A stretch of DNA of 64,000 bases from NCBI GenBank assembly GCA_003550325.1, contig QKWP01000012.1, forward strand, positions 280,657 to 344,656, written 5' to 3'. Below the pieces are notes generated by a model, which was not told the origin of the DNA, did not search any database, and saw nothing but the letters and a program-made list of their open reading frames with translations. A program made the translations under genes and the position numbers. The DNA comes from Gigaspora rosea. Its lineage: Eukaryota; Glomeromycota; Glomeromycetes; Diversisporales; Gigasporaceae. This document shows, piece by piece, positions 23,244 through 33,770 of the stretch (the first letter of the stretch is position 1; the number at the start of each line of letters is the position of its first letter).

Positions 23244-23251
23244 AGTGAATA

Positions 23252-23432
23252 AAATTCATGTGCACAATGTGCACATGTGCACAATTTTTTTGTGTGCACA
23301 ATTTTTTAAATTGGATGTGCACATGTGCACAAAGATTTTTCTTAATTAACATATAGGTTGTGCACAATTTTTATACAAATTTTATAAAGTGTGCACAAAA
23401 AAATTTACCAATGTGCACATGTGCACAAAAAT
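23252..23432. repeat. Cluster of GTGCACATGTGCAC palindromes
   Basis: The palindrome TGTGCACATGTGCACA or its half TGTGCACAA occurs eight or more times in 180 bp, spaced by AATTTTTT-like runs. Directly between the MITE at 22962 and the hAT-like MITE at 23464. Function unknown. Confidence 0.8.
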
Positions 23433-23463
23433 GTTTTTCCAGATTTTATACACTGGTGACAAC

Positions 23464-23721
23464 TAGTGATTTAAGCCACATGGTTTTAGTCAGCTGGCTT
23501 AGCCAGCTGACTAAATCATCGGCTAAGCAGCTGGCTAACGGCTAACTATTGGCCTGCATTCAGAATATTTTAGGATATTTGGACCGTACTTTATGTCCAT
23601 TTATTTTCCTTTTCAGAATTTATCAGATTCTTATAATAGTTAGCTTTTAGCCGCATTAGCCAGCTGATCACATTACATTGGCTGGCTTAGCTGTGGCTGC
23701 ATTAGCCAGCTTAAATCACTA
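23464..23721. mobile_element. hAT-like MITE, 258 bp
   Basis: TAGTGATTTAAGCC and GCTTAAATCACTA are inverted. AGCTGGCTTAGCCAGCTGAC-like palindromes repeat in both arms. Flanks GTGACAAC and GCAACAAC match at 6 of 8, an eroded 8-bp duplication. Confidence 0.65.
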
Positions 23722-24201
23722 GCAACAACATCACACATGCGATGTATATACTATTTTCAAAACTACTATACTTATTCTTTATATAATACCATACCTATTT
23801 TTTATATAAACCTAGCTTTAAACCAATAATATTTATCTAATTACATCTTATACTACTTATTAAAAGAAAAATTACTATATTGAAATATACTAAATTATTT
23901 ATAATTTTAAATTAATTTTTATTATAGCAACTAAACAAACAACAATACCTTTTTCTTTCACTTTTATTATCTTTTCAACTTGCTAAAGTGGCAAAATGAA
24001 ATTTCTTCAAAAACTTATTCTTAGAGAGAAAACTAATCAAAATTAGAAAACAAGAATTTGAACAATATTAACAACAGTAACAACACTAACAACAATAATA
24101 CAATTATCGGAAACCAATATAAGTCCGGAGTGTAAAGAAATTAATAAAATAATTTTTTTATTTATTAGGTTATACAAACTTAATGAATCGGTACTCATAA
24201 C

Positions 24202-24466
24202 TAGGGTTCCTCAAATTCAAATCAAATCAAATATTGGATCAATTTGAATTTGATCAAATCAAATTGACCCTGATTTGAATTTGATTTGATTCAAATATTT
24301 GAATTTGAATTTGATTTGAATTTGAATTTTTAATAGTAATTTTCAAATCAAATCAAATTTGGTCATATTTGAATTTGATTAAATCAAATATAGTCAAATT
24401 TGAATTTGAATTTGATCAAATATTTGATTCAAATATTTGAAAATCAAATCAAATTGCGGAACCCTA
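24202..24466. mobile_element. hAT MITE (TAGGGTTCC ends), copy 1
   Basis: Ends TAGGGTTCCTCAA and TTGCGGAACCCTA, with perfect 8-bp duplications CTCATAAC (24194-24201, 24467-24474). The interior is built almost wholly of CAAATCAAAT/ATTTGAATTTG words. About 90 percent identical to 62698-62973. Confidence 0.9.
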
Positions 24467-24579
24467 CTCATAACAAAAATTTTTAAAAGCAATCCAACAA
24501 CCAAGTTCTTAATTTTAAAAAACTATTTCAAAGCTTTGTAAGCTTTGACCCGGCCGATTATAAGAACCAATTTATTAAG

Positions 24580-27270
24580 TTTGTATGACCTTAATTTAAT
24601 TTATTTTATAATTTAGATTTTTTAATTTAATTACATATAATTATTTTTTAAATGTTTTAATATATTTAATTTATCATAATATAATTAATCATTTACATAT
24701 TATAACATTATAGGCCTAATGCTTAGTATCAATTCTGTGTTTAGCAAAAAATAAAAAGATAAAAAAAAAAAATAAAGATAAAAAATCTTCATAAACATAC
24801 AAAAGTTCAAATACTGTTTTAGTATTTTGTGGTACTATTCCCAAATTTGACAGTTGATTTGCTCGTTAGACGAATCTTCACTACCAGAAATAACTTCTAG
24901 CTTCACTCTACTTGTAGCTTATTTAAAAAAAAACTGAAAACCCAAAGAACAATGATATTGATTCATCAACAAAGGCTTTATAATGACAATACCAATCAAA
25001 GACAACAACACTGAGACGTCAAATCATACCCATGAAGGTTCCAATGACAATGATGACTAAAACAGCTTATCTATAGTTCCAGCACAACTAACCTGGAAAT
25101 GGAAAGAATTAATTCAAGTTGAAAAAGAAAAAACCAACAAATAAGAAAAACAAAAGCTCCTATAACAGCGACGAAACTGGAAAGTAAAACCATATAGCAC
25201 TGAAGCAATCTACTCAGGGTTCCAATGAAGCTAAGTCTATAAAAGAAAAGAAAATTAGTTCAAACCAAGAGAAAAAAGAAATAAACAAAAGACAATAAAA
25301 AAAACTACTATACTTATTTTACAAGATTCCAGTTCCAATTGCTACTATCCAATATTTCAACAAAGCAGAGCCAAAAGACATACTAGAACTACTAATAAGA
25401 CTAACAATATTTACATAAACATGATGCTATTCAACTATATTCGGCACTGGAAGCATTTGTGAAACATGCCCAGATACCTCACTACCATAGCGGGAAGTAC
25501 AGTCATTCGCACATTTCCAAATTCAGAACGTTAAATTCTGGGTCCTCAAGTCGCAGGAAACCAGCTGGTTGTGGCAGCACGCAGGCTTGAGATACTTACC
25601 TAATGTAGTAGAAGCAGCTGCATGGCTTGAGATACGAACCCCAAAAAGTACGCTAGTAAAGGATTTTCTGGGTAACCAGATTTAAATACACCAACTTGGA
25701 AGCATTAAGTGCCTACCTGGCAACATACACCAAATTGGAAGTAATGAATTAGGAAATGTGGGTAAAGTAACGAACATGAGGATGTTGATTGTTGGTTGAA
25801 AAGGAACGTACAATCCAGGTCAACTATATAAATTGGAATATAGAAGGCTCTGGTGGGTTTTAGCTGTGGATAAAGGGTTTATAGCCTGAAGTCCTAGTCT
25901 CAATACTTGTATATAATATGTATGTATAAAAGACACCACCATATGTCAATTTGCTTAAGTATTAATAAAGCTTGGGGCAGGAGCTACACCCCTAATATTA
26001 AAAAAAAAGATATACCATAAACTGCTTCAAGAAAAAAATCTGCTAAAGAAATAACCTAAGGTACAAAATACAAAAGCCTAAATGATGTTACCAAACCAGA
26101 AAAACTTTGAAATCACTAACATGACACCGAAATGTCAAAAGTCTAAAATCTTTACAAATGATATACAAAATTTTGAATCTCCATTTCCATAAATGATGAT
26201 ATCCACAATAATGATTTAACTAATTCTACTACCTGGTTCTTCAGTGAAATAAACCTACAAAAAAAAAAAGAAAGAAAAGTTAGTTCAAAAAAAAAACAAA
26301 CAATAAAAAAAAGCGAAATCAATAAAAAAACCACTTCTCAGAATTAAAAATGTGAAGAACACCTAATCTAAATCTTGATAGGATTAATACAAGAAAAATA
26401 AAGTTGGTATTATTTAAAGCTATAAAAAAAAAAAAAGAAAAAAAAAACTATGTACTTGCAAGATTTCGGTTTCTTCAGTTACAAGTGACATCCTAAAGAA
26501 AATGCAAAAAAAGTAGATCTCTAATCTAGAGATCTAGATCTAGATCTAGATTATCCCTAATCTAGTTGTTGTTCAATATAGTCTTGTAATCATGCATTAC
26601 ACATGTGAACAGACATGAATTTTCAAAATTATGTTTTGATGCAATTGCTTAAAAAAAAATCAAAAATGTAACTATTGATGTATCAAAAATGTAACTTTTG
26701 TATTACTATACATAAACCTTAAAAGTCCTTCACTATGCTCTGGACAATTAATAATTCAATACAGAAATACAAAATTTTGGCTAGTTTGCCAATTATTCTA
26801 TTTTAGCAAAAATAGAAAAATATATATACAAAATCTAATACTTTATTTGCTCAACAAATCTTTAATTATTAAATTTTATTTGTGCAAATTCATATCTGAT
26901 CAATTTATTTCTACTACAAACAACAATACTAAAAACATAACTAATAACTATTTCTAAATAAAGCTTCAACTATATAGAAAGATAACTGTATTTGTTAAAA
27001 TATTTGCAAAAAATTAATTTTAAAATTTAAATTTTAGAGAATTTTGACAAATTTTACAATTATAATAACTGTTTAGGTGCTTGAGATTTTTTTAGGATAG
27101 TTTTAAAATTTTTTATAAAAAAATTTTATGCTTTAGACTTTCAAGTTTCTGGTATAACTATATCTTTGATCATTTGATATTTCAAAAATAAAAAAAGAAA
27201 ATTACAAAATCAATTTTTTACTAGAATTAATAGATTTGTAGCTAAAGAATGGTTTCATAATTATTATTAT
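24580..27270. other. Gene-poor interval with purine-rich repeats and a possible LTR
   Basis: A-rich stretches at 25080-25330 and 26240-26340 share a diverged block (AAGAAAAGTTAGTTCAAA then an A-rich run), i.e. two copies of one repeat. Between them, 25440-26005 is less AT-rich and has TATAAAAGACACC (25925) and AATAAAGCTTGGGGC (25966), resembling an LTR promoter and poly(A) signal, but I could not define ends. At 26515-26572 AGATCTAGATCT-type palindromes cluster. No gene recognised. Confidence 0.35.
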
Positions 27271-27278
27271 ATATAATA

Positions 27279-27436
27279 CAGTCTCTCTCCTCTATAATCA
27301 CACAGTTTGTATCAAGAAAATTGGTAATTATAAAAGAGTGTAATTATAGAAGTTTTATTATAAGTTTTTTAATAAATTGTTCAAAATTAATGTGATTGTA
27401 TAGGATATAGGAAGTGATTATATAGGAGGATGACTA
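27279..27436. mobile_element. pogo/mariner-like MITE, 158 bp
   Basis: CAGTCTCTCTCCTCTATAAT and ATTATATAGGAGGATGACTA are inverted, with TA on each side (27277-27278 and 27437-27438). Inserted in an AT microsatellite. Confidence 0.65.
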
Positions 27437-27540
27437 TAATTATTATTATATATATAATAGTTATGTAATAATTATTATTTATATAATAATATATATAATA
27501 ATAATTATTACTTTTTTGTAATAATAATTATTACAAATGT

Positions 27541-27907
27541 AGGTGAATATCTGGTAGGGCAGGTACTGTTCTGCCAAGTTTCCTGTTGAGGATAAGCCAA
27601 ATTGTACCTTTGGGTGTGAGAAGGCTTTTGAGAAAAGAGATCTGTGTGTCTGGACTGACCACATAAGTAATGCAAATGTCTGATGAATCAGTTGAAAGTC
27701 AGGTAAGAAATGGAAGATCAGAGGGTTTAAATAGGCAATTCCTGTAGTTGGGTTGCAGGTATGCAGCTAGTGTTGAACCTTCAGGCGGGCCACTTAAATT
27801 AGATACCAAAAGTGTACATGTGGCTAGTTGTACTCTTGTTCAAGTGTAATTCATGATGCATAAACTGAATAAATCATATGCCCAAACAGGTACTTTGAAT
27901 CCAAAAA
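27541..27907 (+). mobile_element. Possible retroposon with A-tail
   Basis: A 365-bp stretch of clearly lower A+T content ends in AATCCAAAAAAAA. Both sides carry TAATTATTAC-like DNA, compatible with a target duplication in AT repeats. AATAAATCATATG lies near the 3' end. No homologue seen in the window. Confidence 0.35.
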
Positions 27908-28002
27908 AAATAATTATTATTATTACATGTAATAATAATTATGGCACCATTCTTTATTTGTAACTAATAGCTATTATAGCTTCATTCTATAAAGCCAAGA
28001 TT

Positions 28003-28245
28003 AGGTGCAATGCAAAACCAAAACTGTTTTTTTTTTTAAAAAAAAAATTGTTAATAATACATAATTTTGGCCATGAAACTATTTTCTACATTCTAGAAAA
28101 AAGGTTCTTGCCATATTTTGGTATAAACTATGCTTTGCTCCAATTCTAACCCATGTTACCAAACCTTAACCATAAAATTTTTAGTTTTATCAAAAAATTT
28201 CTTTGATAGCAATATTGCACCTGATTTTAGTTATGATTACAGTAG
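28003..28245. mobile_element. Abundant MITE family, diverged copy
   Basis: AAGATTAGGTGCAATGCAAA pairs with ATTGCACCTGATTTTAG. The internal core ATGAAACTATTTTCTACATT then CTAGAAAAAAGG matches the family core seen at 22962 and 52447. The telomere-like part is decayed (CTAACCCATGTTACC). Confidence 0.6.
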
Positions 28246-29082
28246 CCTATGGCTACAAATATATATATTTATCTTTCTGCAAAAATTAATATAGAATATT
28301 GTTAAATTTCGCTTTATCGCAGATTAATATGATCGACCAATTAGATCACAGGATCTTGTGAACGAAAAATTAAAAAAAATCAAAATTTATATAAACTAGT
28401 CTTGGACTTCTAATTAAAAGTTTTTAACACTTAATTTTGCATATATGTATGCCCTCTAACCCTAATCTTAATACTAGTTCGAACCCTAGCCTTAACTAAT
28501 AATAATTTTATTTTTTTTTTAAATATTAACCTGCGATATCACAATTTGCTAAATTTTTAATATAAATATGATTTTTATTTTTTGAACTTTTTAAATTTTT
28601 GCGTAAATACATCGGTACTGTCTAATTGCATATCCAGTCAGATAATACATGCATCTAGATAAGAACAAATGTTTTTTTTTTATTAAACAAATTTTTATAT
28701 ACACAATAGTAGTATAGTCAGTGTTAAATTTAAGATCTTCGAATCATCATTCAATAAAGTTTTTCCAGCAAAATCAATTTTATTAATCGCGTCTTTGGAG
28801 CCGACTGTTGCTTATTACTATATTAATGTTGAAAAAAACTCTATTAATTAAACGTGCATGTTAAATAGATGCATATTCATCTTTATTGCTATTACTTACT
28901 ATATAAGACTTGTGGTGTATCCTCGACAATTTCATTCGAAATGCAGGAACGAATAAAAATGTATAAGAATTAAATCAGTTGTCAGATTTTCCGTTGTATT
29001 AATTTGATCATTATCAGCTACATTTTAACATCTGAAGATTAGTAAAATAAACAAATAAGATGCGATTTTACAATCAAATATA

Positions 29083-29274
29083 TCAAAACGAAAAAAAACC
29101 TTGAAATGATAGGGAATATTTTATATTAGTATTAACTTCATGTCGCAATTTTGTATCGACGTAGTTTTGTCCAGAAGATTGCATAGAAATGTCTTTATTT
29201 TGCTGCGCTACCTTTCGAAGGCTTAAGAAAGCACAAGGTACAATATTTGAACTGGAAGTTTTTTTTGAAGCCAT
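29083..29274 (-). pseudogene. Small reverse-strand ORF, paralogue of 55066-55460
   Basis: 63 codons from ATG 29274. The start, ASKKTSSSNIVPCAFL, aligns with SKKRHRSNTVPNNFL of the partner locus, the only protein-level sign that this frame was coding. No domain recognised. It could be a first exon (it ends near a weak AAG|GTTTTT donor) or a decayed gene. Ser/Lys-rich and short. Confidence 0.35.
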
Positions 29275-30305
29275 TTCAAACTGCTTGCTTTCTTGTTTAT
29301 GGTGTTTTAATTTAATATCGTTTTTTTTTTATAATATTATATCTTGCTTTACTTCTATTGTTATTGAATAAAGAAACAAGAATAGAGAAGCCCTTAATTC
29401 ATGCGCGAAGTATTTATTAAATTGATTAATTTATTTTTCACTTGATTAGGTAAATACAATTTTTAGCAAATGGTATGTATCAAGGAATTATTTATTTTTA
29501 CATTTCACGCTAATTAATATATATTGTTTGGCAAATTCCTATTGCTATTTGCTATTTGGTGACAGATCTCCTGAAGGATTTACTTATTTCCCACCGTGAT
29601 ACAAACAAATGAAATACGTAATAAACATTCTATTTGCCGTAAATTTGCTTTAACTTAAAGAATTATTTTAGGGTCAGAATTATACTAAAATTTTGCAAAG
29701 AACCTTTTTTTTTATTTTTTAAAAAATAACGACCAACTTTACGTTACACCTGATCTTGTTATCTACATACAAAATTTTCCTTTTTGGTTTGTAGCCTTCC
29801 TGAATAAGCTAGTATGTACGTACTGTACGTACGTACGCACCTCGGATTTTATTCACTTTAGTGTATACAAGTGACATTTGGGAAGTTTCGCTTTAGTAAT
29901 TAATTTGGTGGTGCTAACATTCTCCATAACGCATAATTGCAGTAGAAATCTGTAAATGTTAATATCTTATATCTGGACTTTGTATAAATCAAAAGATTCA
30001 ACTTATGTTCTAATAATTTTAATTTACAAGTATGTACGTACTGTAGCGCCAAAATTACCTCATATATATCGATATACATTACTCTTTAAAAAACTTTCAC
30101 GCGCCTTATAATATGCAATTTATGCAATTTATATGTTATAATATTTGCATATAAATGTTGGGCGTTCAAACCATCCAGCCAATAAAGCGCCTCCCTAAAA
30201 GGAAAAAATATTGCGAATCTATCATCATGCAGTAGCAACGGGATTCTTTTTACAGAAATTTCTTTTTTAAAACAGTGCAGTTTAAATAAATCGATAAATC
30301 ACAAC

Positions 30306-30562
30306 ATATGGAAATTTCTATTTATGGAAATTTCTATTTATGGAAATTTCTATTTATGGACATTTCTATTTATGGAGGTCGGTTAAAGCGGAGTTAACTC
30401 AATATATGATCTACATACTGCATAAATTGAATTCTTGATATCTATATATAAAAAACCTTCTAATTGCATCAAAAAGGTAACCCTAACCCTAACTAAATTT
30501 CCCTCCGCTTTAACCGACCTCTATTTATGGAAATTTCTATTTATGGAAATTTCTATTTGTGG
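30306..30562. repeat. 16-bp minisatellite TATTTATGGAAATTTC, split by an insertion
   Basis: About four copies at 30306-30374 and 2.5 copies at 30522-30562 in the same phase, with few mismatches. Interrupted by the element at 30375-30521. Confidence 0.9.
30375..30521. mobile_element. hAT-like MITE, 147 bp, inside the 16-bp minisatellite
   Basis: GAGGTCGGTTAAAGCGGAG and CTCCGCTTTAACCGACCTC are perfect inverted ends. TATTTATG (30367-30374 and 30522-30529) flanks both sides, fitting an 8-bp duplication although the host repeat offers the same word. The interior contains AACCCTAACCCTAAC at 30479. Confidence 0.8.
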
Positions 30563-31359
30563 AATAACCATAAAATCTTTTCTTTATAAGGAACTACCAT
30601 ACATAGCGATAAACCTGATTTAGATAAAAAAAATATTGCGCAACAGCAATTAATAAAATTAAAAAATACATCCTTTATAGCAAGTGAAAATTTTAACATA
30701 ATGAAACCTTAATTGCCTTAATATCACGACCTAGTCTTAAAATTTTATTTATTTGGATCTTAGGTGACAGTTATCACCTATTATATTTCGGATACCAGAC
30801 TAAATCGGGTATATGATAAAATAGAAACAGCTAAAACTAACACAAATGAGAGGGTTGGTCATCTTTCTAATGTATAAATATATATATATATATATAACTA
30901 AACAGATAAAAGGAAACCTAAAGCCTTAGCCTTTTGAGATTTATATTAGTATTATTACGTATACGTATAAGTTGGAATTATTATCTATATGTACGCCTAA
31001 TTTGGCTCAAAATTAGGAACAAATCCAGCGTAACTGACCATCGATGACGCAATTGGATAATTTTGATCTTCTGAACTTATCACATTTTTACAAATCTTGC
31101 GCAAATTGTTAATACAGTACCGGAAGGCAAATAACCCACTTTTTACATATATAAAATATAAAAATGATTATGACTCAAAAACAAATAACTTTTAAAAAAA
31201 TCTGTTTTACAGATTTGTTGCTTTTAATCTAGGCTAAAATTCTGTTAGAATAGATTTTTTATTTATGTTCTAAAATGAAAAAGTTATTAGATTTTAAAGT
31301 TTATATGCAATCAAAAATTTGACATTTAATATATGAAAAAATCATTTATTATAAAACGC

Positions 31360-31520
31360 ACCTATGGTGGTTTTGCACCTATTATATTTTTATAGATTTT
31401 TTCTCAAAATTTTCATGCTGGAATTAGTATTTAGGGTTAGGGTTTGGGAAGGGTTTTTAGGGCATAGAGCATTTTACTTAGAGCATCTTATTTTTGAAAT
31501 AATGTAACATAGGTGGTAAA
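31360..31520. mobile_element. MITE fragment with TTAGGG-like motif
   Basis: CACCTATGGTGGTTTTGCAC and ACATAGGTGGTAAAACAC face each other. Inside is TTAGGGTTAGGGTTTGGGAA and GGGCATAGAGCATTTTA. The latter block recurs at 31835-31868 and continues at 32831, where element D splits a second copy. Confidence 0.5.
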
Positions 31521-31868
31521 ACACAATAAGTGTGTATTAGTAAAAGTCAAAAAAATTGTTTATATAAGATTTTTAACCAATCAGAATTTGTTAACAAAAA
31601 TTAGCCAATCATATTTGATTATTAATCTCAAAATTTGGAGTTTTTTAACAAAAATGGATGTTTTTTGCTATATTTAATACAATAGCTATAGATATTTGAA
31701 AAGGTATAATTATAATTTTTATCAATTATTATAAATTGAACTTATAATGTTTTATAGATTTCTAAGTTTTGTATACAATGTTTTTGCATAACATGATTTT
31801 TTTTATGTTAGAGTTAGTATTTAGATTAGATTATTGTTAGGGTTTGAGAAGGGTTTTGGGGCATAGAA

Positions 31869-32830
31869 CAAAATGGAGGTGAAACCAAACCTACCCGAAA
31901 CTAGTTTCGGAAGGGTTCTAATCCGATACTAGTTTCAGATTTTTTCAAAAAAGTCAAAACTCTGAAACCCGAAACCCCGAAACTATAATCCGAAACCCAA
32001 AGTTATAATTCGAATCTCAAAAATATAATATTGAAGCTTTTAAATTTATTATAAAATTTAACTCATTTTTAATGAAATAGAACCCAAATATAAAATTATT
32101 TTTGAATAAATTATAACATTATATAGATAATTTTTTAATTTTGTTTTTGGCAATTGTTTTCACTGCCTCGGTTTGTTCGGTTTTTTTTAAAGCTAGTCAA
32201 CTTTATTTTCAATATCATACCGTTATTACAACTGATTTCAAAATTCTAGGACGATAGAAATATTGCCATGAAGAATCGATAAGTATTTGATGCTTGTTAA
32301 TACTGACAATTTATTTAATTCTGCAGCAACTTATCAATTCGATCATTAGTAGATATGGACGTACTATTACTTTATTATTACTTGATATTATATCCAGCTT
32401 TTATGCAGTAAGTAAAAAAACTGATGCAACCTCGATTGTCAGAATATAAACTCCGGAATTATGCCTTTCATGTTAAAAGGACTGTATGCAATAAATTGTT
32501 AGATATTCCAGCCCAAATAGCACTGGATATTCCAATATTATTGAATTTCTTTAAGGAAATATATAACATACATCAATGCGATTAATGTATATTGAAGAGA
32601 TACATAGCATACATTAGTGCATTTGATGTATAATTAAAAGAGATATATAATACATTAATGCAATCAATGTATATAGAAGTTTGGGTAGTTTTTGGTGTTC
32701 AGGTGAGTTTCGGGTTCGAATGAGGTTTCGGGGTTTGGGTGAGGTTTCGAGTTTGGGTAAAGTTTCGGAAGCTATAATCTGAAACCCAAAACTTTCAGAT
32801 TGGCACAAAAGGGTTTCATCGCCGACTTTG
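31869..32830. mobile_element. Tandem-armed foldback transposon (element D)
   Basis: The ends CAAAATGGAGGTGAAACC and GGTTTCATCGCCGACTTTG are inverted, flanked by GCATAGAA (31861-31868) and GCATAGAG (32831-32838), an 8-bp duplication with one mismatch. The left arm repeats CGAAACCC-type modules (31900-32030); the right arm has the inverse GGTTTCGGGGTTTGGGTGA (32695-32800). The split host is a second copy of the repeat at 31360. A ~50-bp tandem repeat lies at 32552-32680. No ORF. Confidence 0.75.
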
Positions 32831-33153
32831 GCATAGAGCATTTTATCTAAGACACCTACATTAATTAATTATAATATCTAATTTTTGAGACAGTATATAT
32901 ATGTGTAAAATATTGTAGTAGAGATGTGATCCGTTGATCAGCAATCAAAATAGCTGTTATTTTTGTGTAATCCGTATGATCGGGATACATATTATAGATC
33001 AACTACTCAAACTACAGTTAAATAGTTGAAGCTGTATTCAACTGTAGCTAACTACTCGAATTATAGATAGATAACTAGTGTTTCGACCCGTTTAACTCGG
33101 GTGACTCGTCAGGCTGATTCGAGTAGACTGATGGGTATTCCCAGCCAATCGCT

Positions 33154-33232
33154 GATGTTTGTTTACATCGGTAAAATAGGATTGTTAAAGTTTAAAACAT
33201 CCTATTTTACCCAATGTAAACAAAAAAACATC
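33154..33232. mobile_element. 79-bp hairpin insertion in the left TIR of element E
   Basis: GATGTTTGTTTACATCGGTA pairs with ATGTAAACAAAAAAACATC, and AAATAGGAT with ATCCTATTTTA. The right TIR lacks it: there CTGATGTTTTGGCAAGTC is continuous. A second left-arm-only block, 33265-33410, carries the GATCAGGTATAATGTTA end and core of the abundant MITE family. Confidence 0.7.
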
Positions 33233-33770
33233 GCAAGTCTGAAATGTGCGAAAGGTTAGTCCAGACTACCAATCAGATTTCAAGATCAGGTATAATGTTA
33301 CATAACCAGAAAACATCAAACAAAAGTTCATTTTGCCAAAGAATCGGTAATCTGCATAAGAAACCATTTTTAGTGCTTTAATAAAAAGATTTCCTTGAAC
33401 GATTTTACTATATCCCTATGAAAAAAAATTTTAGGAAAAACATGGAAGCTGAACACGGAAACATACGTAAAAATATGTAAAAAATACGTAAAATGTACAC
33501 TTTCCGTGTTTTTGGACAGGAAAACACTCGAGGTAGGACCGTCCCGAGTGCCCTGATCTTGTAGATCGTTACACAATTAATAAAGATTTTTTTTTATACG
33601 TTTTACATACGTTTTACAATACTTTTTTCGGAAGCTCGGGTAGATTATCTCATCTGTAAACCCACAAAGCGTATTAAGCAAAACTTGAAGTTTTCGTGCT
33701 GTACTATAAGAATATCAGTTGAATCACTTTGAATCATTCGACCTTCATATTAGAATTGCTCAGCAAAAAA

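Larger units (their letters stand above)
28600..30850. repeat. Diverged segmental duplication, copy 1 (partner 54280-56640)
   Basis: Landmarks are colinear with the partner: ATACATGCATCTAGATA (28646) with ATACATCTAGATA (54346); CGAATCATCATTC with CGCATCATCATTCG; ATTGCTATTACTTACTATATAAG (28887) with ATTGCTATTGCTTACTATTTAAG (54599); AGAAATTTCTTTTTTAA (30254) with the same at 56237; AGACTAAATCGGGTATATGA with AGACTAAATCAAGTATTTGA. Both contain a small reverse-strand reading frame. The fragments in between are heavily rearranged. Confidence 0.6.
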
